Shown here piece after piece: positions 51,438-59,652 of a stretch of 64,000 bases of DNA. The position numbers were made by a program, and so were the translations under genes. Under the pieces are notes generated by a model. That model saw nothing but the letters and a program-made list of their open reading frames with translations, had not been told where the DNA came from and ran no database searches. Numbering within the stretch: position 1 is the first letter of the stretch; the number at the start of each line of letters is the position of its first letter. Origin of the DNA: Myxococcales bacterium (GTDB taxonomy: Bacteria > Myxococcota > UBA727 > JABDBI01); assembly GCA_023898405.1 (NCBI GenBank), contig CP060221.1, positions 1,441,501 through 1,505,500 of the forward strand, written 5' to 3'.

Positions 51438-51530
51438 GCGACTGGTTGCTTGCTAGAGCCTAAGTGGCCCGATGAGGCGGTTTTTTAATCGCCTGGTTTA
51501 AGCCGGGGTTTTGTGTACCCCGGCTTTTTA
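51438..51530 (+). ncRNA. Candidate small RNA of about 92 bases
   Basis: A promoter at 51404-51431 predicts a start near 51438. Two hairpins follow: AGGCG/CGCCT (51475-51494, enclosing a T run) and the strong terminator stem at 51501-51525. No open frame with a ribosome site is contained in it, and it does not match the SRP RNA, 6S RNA or tmRNA patterns I know. It is transcribed away from rpsR and ends about 110 bases before the next gene. Confidence 0.5.
51501..51529 (+). terminator. Strong Rho-independent terminator
   Basis: Nine perfect, GC-rich pairs (AGCCGGGGT with ACCCCGGCT) around a seven-base loop, then TTTTTATT. The T tract follows only on the plus strand, and no plus-strand protein gene lies within several kilobases upstream, so it must end an unannotated transcript. 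Confidence 0.9.
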
Positions 51531-51638
51531 TTGTCTGCCAAGCAGAATGACACTTTAGTTTTTTCTATTGCGCTGTTGCGAAAATAAACGAAAAAGTCTT
51601 TTTCAAAATAAAGCGAGGCTGAGTCTTGTTTAGTCACT

Positions 51639-52202
51639 ATGGCTAAATATGTTTTTCTTATCTTTACTTTTATGTCTCTGAGTTCTTCAGTGCGGTGCGA
51701 AGCTTTCGGAAATAATTCGTTAAACATTCCTCATGTAGGTGCCATTTTTTTTGATTCTCTTTTTTCTGAGATACAAAAACCTTGGGGGATAGGCACCCAA
51801 TGGAGTGTTGGAACAAGCTATAAGCAAGCTTTAGACTACCAATGGTGGTGGGTAGTCGAAACGACATTCGCGAGCGGGACTCTTAGTTTTGATGATGAGG
51901 AATTTGTATCTAGTTTTTTAGGCGGAGCGGGGGTGCGCTATAATTTTTTATATGAAAATTTAAGACCATACTCTGGAGTGCTGCTGCATTATCTTCAGTT
52001 TTTAGGGAACAAAGCTAAAAATTTACCTCTTAATTTGGATTGGCCAATTTTTGTAGGTTTGAAGCCTCACCTAGGAATTGAATGGCTTTTTTATTCTGAA
52101 ATGGCCTTAGTTTTAGAATGTGCTTATGCTCTATATTTTAATATCCATGAATCATTCAAACACGCTCTATTTTCCCATGTTTCATTCGCATTTTATTTTT
52201 AG
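51639..52202 (+). CDS. Exported beta-barrel-like protein
   Basis: A 187-residue protein with a signal peptide (MAKYVFLIFTFMSLSSSVRC, on to EAF). Amphipathic strands with aromatic belts (YQWWWVVETTFASGTLSF, LGGAGVRYNFLYENLRPYSG, FSHVSFAFYF) and a terminal Phe suggest a small eight-stranded outer-membrane barrel. It is one of three such proteins between 47 and 57 kb. The ribosome site is weak and the start is therefore less certain. A plus-strand terminator lies 95 bases after the stop. Confidence 0.6.
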   Translation: MAKYVFLIFTFMSLSSSVRCEAFGNNSLNIPHVGAIFFDSLFSEIQKPWGIGTQWSVGTSYKQALDYQWWWVVETTFASGTLSFDDEEFVSSFLGGAGVRYNFLYENLRPYSGVLLHYLQFLGNKAKNLPLNLDWPIFVGLKPHLGIEWLFYSEMALVLECAYALYFNIHESFKHALFSHVSFAFYF

Positions 52203-52228
52203 TCAGTGAAGAGTAACTATGGAATTTA

Positions 52229-52399
52229 TCAATGAATTTTTCGCTTCAGAGAAATAAGAGGGCCCTTATGGCTAAAAATTTTTTTATCACACGGGGAAGA
52301 GCAGCGCTGGAAGCTCTTTTTACTTAAAGTGTGATAGATGCTCCATATTGCCCATCCCAATGCCATCAAAACTAACCACTGATCTAATATCTCCCACAT
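52229..52399 (-). CDS. FeoB-associated small Cys-containing membrane protein
   Basis: A 56-residue frame starting 19 bases after the feoB stop, with AAGGGAG at ideal distance before its ATG. One membrane helix (WLVLMALGWAIWSIYH, residues 8-23) is followed by a basic tail with C33-x3-C37 (QRCSSPCDKK). Small single-helix proteins with a Cys motif encoded directly after feoB are a known companion class of the ferrous iron transporter, possibly handling Fe(II) or assisting FeoB assembly. The Cys count is lower than in many members. Confidence 0.7.
   Translation of the reverse strand: MWEILDQWLVLMALGWAIWSIYHTLSKKSFQRCSSPCDKKIFSHKGPLISLKRKIH
52297..52322 (+). terminator. Terminator of the barrel-protein gene
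   Basis: AAGAGC pairs with GCTCTT across a ten-base loop and is followed by TTT on the plus strand. It lies within the coding region of the small FeoB-associated gene on the opposite strand. Confidence 0.5.
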
Positions 52400-52417
52400 A
52401 AAAGCTCCCTTGCTCGG

Positions 52418-54511
52418 CTAAAAAAGATTGCCAATCGCATAACTTAGTAGCGCTAATAGATAGGCAGAACCTGTCATCAGTAGGAATTGTAGCAAGGTCC
52501 AAACCAATGAACCGGTTTCTCTGTGGGTCGTGGCTAAAGTGCTGATACATTGCATAGATAAGGTAAAGAAAACCAATAGGCAAAAACCAGATAATGGGGT
52601 GATATTTTTTTTAAATGCATTTTTGAGGTTGTTGTCTTCTTCATTTTGCAAGCCATACACCACGGCCATAGTGGAAACAAAGACCTCTCTTGCCAAAAAA
52701 CTTGCCAAAATACCAATGCTCACCTGCCAGTCGAGCCCCATGGGAGTAACGAGTGGTTCCATAGTTTTGCCAATTAATCCTGCGTAACTATTTTCGAATT
52801 TTACCTTTGTGGTACTTAGTTCTGCCACAGAATTTTCTGGCAGAGGCGGATGGTGAGGCTCAAAGTGAAATAAAGCCCAAATGAGAATGGTAGAGGCTAA
52901 AATAACGCTTCCTACATCTCGTACAAATAAGTGGATACGCTCTACCACTCGTTTTATCAATGAAGAAAGTTGAGGCATACGGTAAGGAGGTAATTCGATA
53001 GAAAGTCCCTGCTTGTGAGAACTCTTAATAATTTTTGACAATACATATGCTGAAAACAATGAGGCAATAATGCCTAAGGCATACATGGCTAAGAAAATAA
53101 GAGCGCCTCTATTCAAAAAACCAAAGAAAGGCGGGTAGGTGCTGAATAATGCACCTACAATTAAGCCAAAAACAGGCAGGCGGGCCGAACAGGTAAGGAA
53201 TGGGGTAACCATGATAGTTATGAGACGTTCTTTGCGATTACCGATAGTACGAGTAGCCATGATGGCGGGAACCGCGCAGGCAAAACTGCTCAACATAGGA
53301 ACAAGAGAGCGTCCGCATAATCCCACTTTTTTTAAAGAGGCATCAAGCAAGTAGGTTGCTCTTGCCAAATAACCGCTGTCTTCCAACAGGGCTAAAAAGA
53401 AGAAAAGGAGGGCTATTAAGGGGAGAAAAGATAAAATACTGCTCACTCCGGCAAAGACACCATCAATCACTAAAGACTGGATCATTGAGCCTGCAGGAAG
53501 AAGGTTGTTTATAAGGTTGCTCATATAGCCAAGACCGCTTTCGAGTCCATCACCCAAAGGTTGCGCAATAGTGAATAACGCTTGCAGTAAGCTAACGAAC
53601 AGCACAAGCAAAAAAGCGGATCCTAGTACAGGATGCAGTAAAAATTTGTCGATTCTATCAGATGTTCGCCGGATATCGTTGACACCGGTTTTAATGTCTT
53701 TGATCCAGGTATCGATTCTTTGAAAACGTTGTTCAGGGATGCTTGCAAGTAAGGCATCGAGCTCGCTCCTGTTATGTGCTGTCAGATGTAGATGGGAAAG
53801 ATCTTTTTCGTTGCGGCCAAGTCGAGCGCATTTTGCAAGTCGATAAAGAACAATATTGTGATTGCGAATCAAGTCTGGATTATTTTTGATGTGCTGGGGG
53901 AATCGCTCAAGGTTTTTTGGAGATTGCGCAAGTTTATCGATCAATTCCTGCGAAAGGCTTTTAAATAGCAGAGGTTGTTTTTTAATTTGAGGTGTGAGGG
54001 AACCTGAAAGAACTCCATCAATGGTTGTTTTCAGGTGTGTGATACTCTTTTGATCAAATGATGAAACCGGCACGACATAGGAGCAAACGGATTTTTTTAA
54101 AACATTGAGAGATTGAGTTTTTTTAAGTTCTGGTTTTTGATCAATCATAGTCAGCGCTATGATTGTTTTAAAACCAAGCTCAATAAGCTGCGAATACAGA
54201 TAGAGTCCGCGTCTAAGCTCAGTAGCATCAATGACCATCACGATAAGGCTTCGATCTTTGAGACTTTGAATATCCCCCATCAAAGCTTTGACGCTCAGCT
54301 CTTCTTCTTCTGATGCTGGTATCAAACTGTAAGTTCCTGGTAAATCAATAATATCTACCTGTTCTCCGTTAAGTCGTGTGATCTTTCCAAGCTTTGCTTC
54401 TACAGTTATACCTGGGTAATTTGCGACTTTAGTGTGAAGTCCGGTCAGCGCATTGAATAAGGTTGATTTGCCAGAGTTGGGGTTGCCAATCAAAAGTACA
54501 GGGCCGGTCAT
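52418..54511 (-). CDS. feoB: Ferrous iron transporter FeoB
   Basis: A 697-residue inner-membrane transporter for Fe(II). The N-terminal G domain has GNPNSGKST (residues 8-16), DLPGTYSL (G3) and a TMID-type G4 segment. A helical regulatory domain follows, then a membrane part of about ten helices. That part includes the two gate motifs VPAIMATRTIGNRKERL and FLAREVFVSTMAVVYG, the latter with the usual Glu-Val-Phe pattern. It starts 4 bases after feoA and is followed by a small Cys-containing protein, making a feoA-feoB-small-protein operon. Confidence 0.95.
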   Translation of the reverse strand: MTGPVLLIGNPNSGKSTLFNALTGLHTKVANYPGITVEAKLGKITRLNGEQVDIIDLPGTYSLIPASEEEELSVKALMGDIQSLKDRSLIVMVIDATELRRGLYLYSQLIELGFKTIIALTMIDQKPELKKTQSLNVLKKSVCSYVVPVSSFDQKSITHLKTTIDGVLSGSLTPQIKKQPLLFKSLSQELIDKLAQSPKNLERFPQHIKNNPDLIRNHNIVLYRLAKCARLGRNEKDLSHLHLTAHNRSELDALLASIPEQRFQRIDTWIKDIKTGVNDIRRTSDRIDKFLLHPVLGSAFLLVLFVSLLQALFTIAQPLGDGLESGLGYMSNLINNLLPAGSMIQSLVIDGVFAGVSSILSFLPLIALLFFFLALLEDSGYLARATYLLDASLKKVGLCGRSLVPMLSSFACAVPAIMATRTIGNRKERLITIMVTPFLTCSARLPVFGLIVGALFSTYPPFFGFLNRGALIFLAMYALGIIASLFSAYVLSKIIKSSHKQGLSIELPPYRMPQLSSLIKRVVERIHLFVRDVGSVILASTILIWALFHFEPHHPPLPENSVAELSTTKVKFENSYAGLIGKTMEPLVTPMGLDWQVSIGILASFLAREVFVSTMAVVYGLQNEEDNNLKNAFKKNITPLSGFCLLVFFTLSMQCISTLATTHRETGSLVWTLLQFLLMTGSAYLLALLSYAIGNLF

Positions 54512-54515
54512 GAGT

Positions 54516-54761
54516 TTAACTTTGTTGTGCGGTTATCGTTAAAAATTGATTGGCCAGATCATTTGCAATACACAAACGACTGTTGTTGAGTGCCAACTCA
54601 ATTGCTCCAATAAGACGATCATTTTGTAGTACGGTAACCCGCGCACCTCGGCACAGGCCCATCTCTAGGAGACGGTAAACGTCGGAACGCAAGGGAGACA
54701 GACAGCGAGTGATTTGTACACAGCTGCCAAGCGGAATACTTTTAAGCGGTTTTTCTTCCAC
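54516..54761 (-). CDS. feoA: Ferrous iron transport accessory protein FeoA
   Basis: An 81-residue SH3-like protein that supports FeoB, with the family pattern LKSIPLGSCVQITRC, YRLLEMGLCRGARVTVL and the closing LTITAQQ. The GTG at 54761 is the start: AAGGAGG lies five bases upstream. A TTG at 54791 gives a longer, poorly supported N-terminus. It is first in the iron operon, 26 bases downstream of a Fur-like box. Confidence 0.93.
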   Translation of the reverse strand: MEEKPLKSIPLGSCVQITRCLSPLRSDVYRLLEMGLCRGARVTVLQNDRLIGAIELALNNSRLCIANDLANQFLTITAQQS

Positions 54762-54786
54762 GTTTTCCTCCTTTCTTAAACGATTT

Positions 54787-54801
54787 TGCAAATCATTCTC
54801 A
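54787..54801 (-). promoter_or_regulatory. Fur-like operator upstream of feoA
   Basis: On the minus strand TGAGAATGATTTGCA matches the 15-base Fur consensus TGATAATNATTATCA at 11 of 14 fixed positions. It ends 25 bases before the feoA start, where repression by iron-loaded Fur would be expected. Iron-responsive control is inferred from position and similarity. Confidence 0.55.
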
Positions 54802-54898
54802 ATTAGGCAATACCCGAATGGCTAAGTGCTTTTATTCTTCGTACTTCATGCTAGCAATTTTTTCATTAATTTTTTAAGCAGTTTCGAGGGATTATTAG

Positions 54899-56050
54899 AT
54901 GAAAATAAGATTTTTGGCGCTTTTTTCGCTTTTCCTGTGCAATGCTTGCCAGCGTAAGGCAGCTTTGGGGCCGGCTGCTGATACTATGTCTAATGTTGCG
55001 CCACCGCCCATGGGAGCCAGTGTTTACAATGATGAGCTTAAGAAAGAGGTGGCTTTATTTGATAATGTGGTAAACCACCGTCTCGATCAAAGACAGCTAA
55101 GAAGAGTGGTCAAAGGTCTAATGGATGGTGATCAAAAACTTTTTTCCAAAGACTCAAAAGATGCTGATCTTGTTAAGCTTTTTTTAAGTCTTCCAGAGTT
55201 GATACGATCTTTAGATACACTGAGTGATAATCGGAAACTGTGGCTAAAGGCGAAGTTGCTTTTTCTTAGAAGGCGCTTTGTTGAAGCAGCTATGTACATG
55301 AGTGAAGTCCTAAAGAATGAGCCTGATTTTATAGAGGCTCGTAATTGGCGCGCTCGGGCTATATTTTTTTTGGGAAACCCGGATTTAGCAGTAAGCGAGC
55401 TTAAAAAAATTGTTGATGAAAGCCCTAAGGATTCTGAAGCCAAAATGGATGCGCTTTATTTGATTGGGGCCATAATATACGAAGCAAATGACCTTGATAA
55501 AAAGCGTATTAGTATTGGTATTGAGGCATGGCAAAATTATTTAGCTCAAAAAAAATCACAGCCAGAACTAAAAAATGAACTAGAGGCGAGTATTGCTGAT
55601 TTGAAGTTGCGCCTGGAAGGTCAAAAAAATGTTGTTGAAATTCGCGATCCTTTTTCGCCTCATAAACAAAATAGCCCTCAAAAAAATGAAATTCTAAAAG
55701 CTTTTCAAGAACAAAAATTGCTGCTTTGTGAAGAGTTAGCTAATCAATTTTTGGCAAAAAATTATGATGTCGATGTGTCTATCGTAAAAGCTCGTACCTA
55801 TTTTATAACCGATAGGCTTGATGAGGCTGTGGGTCTTTTCGAACAGATAGTGCAAAAAAAAGCTGACTATGCCCCTGCGTTCCATTATCGGGGAATGGCA
55901 TTTATGATGAAGGGTAATATTGAAGAAGCTATCGCCAGTTGGAAAAAAACCTGCGAACTCGATCCTCACTATGCTAAGGCGCACAATCTAGAGCAGCGGA
56001 TTGCTGTAGCTCAAAACATGACCGGCCAAATAAAAATTCCAACGCATTAA
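54899..56050 (+). CDS. TPR lipoprotein
   Basis: A 383-residue predicted lipoprotein with lipobox LFLCNAC (Cys17). After a Pro/Ala-rich spacer, two TPR-containing blocks follow: residues about 115-180 (LWLKAKLLFLRRRFVEAAMY and EPDFIEARNWRARAIFFLGN) and about 260-370 (VKARTYFITDRLDEAVGLFE and APAFHYRGMAFMMKGNIEEA). It is likely a protein-binding scaffold in the periplasm or on the outer membrane. It is divergent from feoA across about 140 bases and has no operon partner. Confidence 0.8.
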   Translation: MKIRFLALFSLFLCNACQRKAALGPAADTMSNVAPPPMGASVYNDELKKEVALFDNVVNHRLDQRQLRRVVKGLMDGDQKLFSKDSKDADLVKLFLSLPELIRSLDTLSDNRKLWLKAKLLFLRRRFVEAAMYMSEVLKNEPDFIEARNWRARAIFFLGNPDLAVSELKKIVDESPKDSEAKMDALYLIGAIIYEANDLDKKRISIGIEAWQNYLAQKKSQPELKNELEASIADLKLRLEGQKNVVEIRDPFSPHKQNSPQKNEILKAFQEQKLLLCEELANQFLAKNYDVDVSIVKARTYFITDRLDEAVGLFEQIVQKKADYAPAFHYRGMAFMMKGNIEEAIASWKKTCELDPHYAKAHNLEQRIAVAQNMTGQIKIPTH

Positions 56051-56245
56051 TGGTGAGATACTCGAGGAGTTATCCCATATTTCTCTTATCGAACGGAATT
56101 ACTTTAGAGACTGTTTTGAAAGTATTTAACAAATGATTTTTGAGGAAATTTTTTCGCAAAATCAATGAGAAATTTGCTGATAATATCCACTTATTCCACT
56201 TTTTTTGCTGAGTGCTGTATAAAAGGTTTTTCAAGGAGAAAGAGA

Positions 56246-56836
56246 ATGCAAAAAGCAATCAAAATATTTTTTATATTATTTTTTATATTTTTTGGACAGA
56301 TTTTTGGGGGTGAAATAAAAGAGCCTTACAAAAACATGTCAATCTCGCTTTTGGGAGGCGGATCTTTCCCTTTGATTGGAGGAGGTGCTTATGGAGGAGG
56401 TGTTCGCTTTGAATGGGCTTTTTTGCCTGCATTAAGCGGTCTAGTTCATGCTGATTATAGAGAAATTTATTATGGAGGTTTTTCTGAAAGTAGTCAGTTT
56501 AGAACTATGTCAGGCGGTTTAGGAGCGCGATTTTATTTTTCTCAGCTCTTTTTTCGGCAAAATTTAATGAGCGGCTTTTATATTGAAAGCCTTTTGGGTA
56601 CAGGTTTGGCTTTTGAACAACCAGGTTTGCTTAGAGGTGTGATTCAGTCACGCAATCAAGGGCTTACTATCGCTTGGTTTAATTCGATTGGTTATAATCA
56701 TGCTTTTGATTTTGGTTTAGTCTTAGGAGGTGGGATTGGCTTTTCCTCAAGAAGCTTTTTTGAGCCTATAAAACAAAAAGGCTTAATTGTTCACCCTAAT
56801 CCCGAGCTTTTATTACAAGTCGGATATAGTTTTTAA
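56246..56836 (+). CDS. Predicted outer-membrane beta-barrel protein
   Basis: A 196-residue protein from the ATG at 56246, set by AAGGAG nine bases upstream; an in-frame ATG at 56165 lacks a site and would spoil the signal peptide. The signal (KAIKIFFILFFIFFGQIFGG) is followed by Gly-rich amphipathic strands (SISLLGGGSFPLIGGGAYGG, RTMSGGLGARFYFSQLFF, DFGLVLGGGIGFSSRSFF) and a terminal VGYSF. The same VGYSF end occurs in the frameshifted barrel gene at 47501, so they are likely paralogs. Confidence 0.7.
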   Translation: MQKAIKIFFILFFIFFGQIFGGEIKEPYKNMSISLLGGGSFPLIGGGAYGGGVRFEWAFLPALSGLVHADYREIYYGGFSESSQFRTMSGGLGARFYFSQLFFRQNLMSGFYIESLLGTGLAFEQPGLLRGVIQSRNQGLTIAWFNSIGYNHAFDFGLVLGGGIGFSSRSFFEPIKQKGLIVHPNPELLLQVGYSF

Positions 56837-56899
56837 GCTCAACTTTGGCCGAAATTTTAAAATTTTTCAGAGTTGAGCATTTATTGAACTCGGCCAAAG
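56837..56899. repeat. Two mutually exclusive inverted repeats
   Basis: GCTCAACT (56837-56844) pairs with AGTTGAGC (56871-56878), and CTTTGGCCGA (56843-56852) pairs with TCGGCCAAAG (56890-56899). The two stems cross, so only one can form fully. They lie between the convergent barrel-protein and phosphatase genes, and may act as a two-way terminator. Confidence 0.6.
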
Positions 56900-56918
56900 C
56901 ATTGATTTTCTCCTCACT

Positions 56919-57674
56919 TTAAGAACTGCGATTCAAAATAGTGTGCACCTGGTCAAAAATACTTGGATGAGCGCAGACGGCGGAGGTTCCAATCACGGGA
57001 TCGCCGCCCGTGAAAGTTGTGATTTTTGCTCCGGCACCTCTTACAACGGGAATAACTGGTAAAATATCCCACGGTGCCATTTGCGCATCAACCATGATGT
57101 CTGCTTTACCGCTGGCCAGCACAAGGTAACCAAATCCATCGCCCCACGTTCTAAAGAGTTTAACTTTTTCTAAAAGATCTTCGAAGCCAGCTTTATTGTG
57201 CAGGCGTCCCACCTTGAGCATGTCTGTGCTTAGCATTGTTGTTTGAGAAATATCTTTTGGGATTCTCATTTGGGTGGGTTCATTATTGAGCCATGCATGC
57301 GTATTATCTCCCTCGCACCGAAGTTTTGCCACAGGTTGGTTAATTGCACCTAAAATTGGCTGCCCATTTTTGAGAAGTGCGATTAGGGTGACAAAAAGCG
57401 GAACTCCATGAATGAAGGCAATGGTTCCATCTACCGGATCGAGTACCCAAACATATTCGGCATTGGGATTTTTGCTGCCGTATTCTTCACCGATAATCCC
57501 ATGATCAGGGTAGCGATCTTCAATGAGCTTTCGCATAATTTTTTCTGATTCTTTATCGGCCAGAGTAACCGGAGTGTTATTTGCTTTTATCTCAACTTGA
57601 TAATTTCGTGTATGAAAATAGTGGCTGATAACTTCGCTTGAAGCATCTAAAAGTTCATTCATAAAACCGCGCAT
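56919..57674 (-). CDS. Inositol monophosphatase-family protein (histidinol-phosphatase-like)
   Basis: A 251-residue Mg-dependent phosphatase. The family's metal and active-site motifs are complete: GIIGEEYGSK (Glu), WVLDPVDGTIAF (Asp-Pro-x-Asp-Gly-Thr) and APWDILPVIPVVRGAGAKIT (WD motif). The DPVDGTIAFIHGVPLF pattern is closest to HisN-type histidinol-phosphatases, but inositol-1-phosphatase or a PAP phosphatase cannot be excluded. GAGG lies before the ATG. No histidine genes are nearby. Confidence 0.88.
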   Translation of the reverse strand: MRGFMNELLDASSEVISHYFHTRNYQVEIKANNTPVTLADKESEKIMRKLIEDRYPDHGIIGEEYGSKNPNAEYVWVLDPVDGTIAFIHGVPLFVTLIALLKNGQPILGAINQPVAKLRCEGDNTHAWLNNEPTQMRIPKDISQTTMLSTDMLKVGRLHNKAGFEDLLEKVKLFRTWGDGFGYLVLASGKADIMVDAQMAPWDILPVIPVVRGAGAKITTFTGGDPVIGTSAVCAHPSIFDQVHTILNRSS

Positions 57675-57869
57675 TATTGACCTCTGGTAAAGAAAAATTT
57701 TTTTTGATCATCTTGACTGCGATAGACACCATCGCGAAAGATATGAACAAAACTTGTTTTTCCTTTTCGAAAAATCGAAAACATCAAATGTTAAGCTTTA
57801 ATATGATGTCTTTTAAAAAATTCTCTAGTAAGGGATAGAATAATTCCTTAATTAGCGAGGAGATCATCC

Positions 57870-58169
57870 ATGAAAAAATCAAAAAACTTAGAAGAAGAAT
57901 ATTTTGTCAATGAAAGCGCGAGCTCAAGGCACAAGCTTCAACATGAAAAAATCAAAAAAAATAAAAAAGCTCATGATGAAGAGCTCAAAGCCTTGCACTA
58001 TATGAAATGCCCAAAGTGTGGTCACGATTTAGAAACTAAGCGCATCAGCTATGTGGATGTCGATCAATGCAGTAGTTGTGGGGTGATTGTACTGGAGCCA
58101 GACAATGTAGAGCGCTTTATAGCTGAAGAACGATCAGTTCTTAAGTCATTGATTGATTTTTTTAAGTAA
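57870..58169 (+). CDS. Zinc-ribbon protein (TFIIB-type zinc finger)
   Basis: A 99-residue cytoplasmic protein. The first 45 residues are highly charged and probably coiled coil; residues 49-75 carry a zinc ribbon with CPKCGHDL and CSSCGVIVLEP (two C-x2-C pairs 18 residues apart), the zf-TFIIB pattern found in many short bacterial proteins. The tail VERFIAEERSVLKSLIDFFK is helical. Function unknown. The ribosome site is GCGAGGAG. Confidence 0.75.
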   Translation: MKKSKNLEEEYFVNESASSRHKLQHEKIKKNKKAHDEELKALHYMKCPKCGHDLETKRISYVDVDQCSSCGVIVLEPDNVERFIAEERSVLKSLIDFFK

Positions 58170-58211
58170 GTTAATGAGCCCATGCAGGCTCACAACAGGG
58201 TTGGTTTTAAT

Positions 58212-59650
58212 ATGTATGGAAAATTATTTTTTGCTTTTTTTTCATAAGTTTTATAGCAAATGCAAAGGTTGAAAACATAAAACCTTCAACTAGTGATAAA
58301 AAAGTTGAAGCGGATTTAAAGAAAAGCCATTCCAAAAAAAATAAAAACAGGCATACGAATCCTTTTATCGCTAATAAAAAATATCAGTTGGAAAATGGGC
58401 TGACCGTAATTTTATCGGAAGATCACTCAGCACCTTTTGTGGCTGTTAGTGTTTGGTACAACGTTGGCTCAGTCAATGAACAACCTCATCGCACAGGATT
58501 TGCTCACCTTTTTGAGCACCTTATGTTTGAGGGAACGGCACATTTTGGCTAAGACGATTTTTTTAAATTGCTTGATGGAGTTGGTGGGGCATTTGCTATC
58601 AATGCTTCTACCAGTTTTGATAGAACCAACTACTACGAGACAGTGCCGAAAAATCGCTTAGAATTAGCCCTTTCCCTAGAAGCAAGTCGAATGACTTTTT
58701 TGACTATTGATCAAGAAAGGCTTGATGAACAGCGTGAAGTTGTAAGAAGAGAACGAGAACAACGTTATGAGACTTCACCTTATGGTTTGGCAAACCTAAC
58801 GCTGTGGCAAAAAATATTTCCCCAAAGCAATCCTTATCATGGCTATGTGATCGGCTCTCACAAAGATTTAGAGGCGGCAACTTTGGATGATGTGAAAAGT
58901 TTCTATGACCGGTATTATGGCCCAAGCAATGCCACTTTGGCGATAGTTGGTGATTTTGATGAAGTAGAAGTCAAAGCTTTGGTTGCTAAATATTTTGCAA
59001 CCTTGCCCAAAACAAAACGAGCATCTACTCCCATAATTCCGCAAGTAAAGATTGAACGTCAAGAGATCATACGGGTGGATGAAAAGCTTGGTCAATTGCC
59101 GCTTTTGCGTATGCAATGGATAACACCATCTATTTTTAAAAACGGCGATGCTGATCTTGATATTGCATCTATTATTATCGGCAAAGGTGAAAATGCCCTG
59201 CTTAAAAAAGCTCTCACCAGAGATAAATCTTTGGCTAATCAGGTTTCGGTCTATCAACACTCAATGGGGCAAACATCAGTTTTTACCATTGATGTATTGC
59301 TCAACCCAGGAGTGGATGAAAATCAAGTTATCGAGGAAATAGATCGGGTGATTGCACAAGTCACAGCTGGTAATATTGAAAAAAATGATATTGAACGCAG
59401 CAGAAATTCTATTATGACTAACTATTATTTTGATCTGCAGGAGTTGGGAGGAGGCTCTGGTAAAACAGAACTTTTACAAACTTATAATCACTACACCAAT
59501 GATCCAAGTTACATGCAAAAAGATTTAGCTCGATATAAAGCAGTGACTGCTCAAACTTTGAGTGCAACTGTTAAGCGCTGTCTCAAACCCAATCAACGAA
59601 AAATACTTATTGCCGCCCCAGAAAATATTCATGTAGCTCAAAGGAATTAG
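58212..59650 (+). pseudogene. M16 zinc peptidase gene with a frameshift and an internal stop
   Basis: The ATG at 58212 begins a signal peptide (MYGKLFFAFF) that is cut after 11 codons: a run of eight T (58235-58242) is one base short. Adding one T continues as FFFISFIANAKVE and then the M16 active site HLFEHLMFEG (HxxEH type). A TAA at 58550-58552 then interrupts the frame at HFG*DDFFKLLDG, where a Gln or Glu is expected. The remaining 360 residues are an intact M16 core (RNRTNYYETVP-like segment, AIVGDFDEVE). Two independent lesions indicate a decayed gene. Its intact partner follows 2 bases later. Confidence 0.85.
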
Positions 59651-59652
59651 TT

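Noticed and set aside
58550..58552. Recoding of the TAA stop in the M16 gene
   Set aside because: TAA is not a selenocysteine or pyrrolysine codon, no recoding element is visible, and a second lesion in the signal peptide makes decay simpler.
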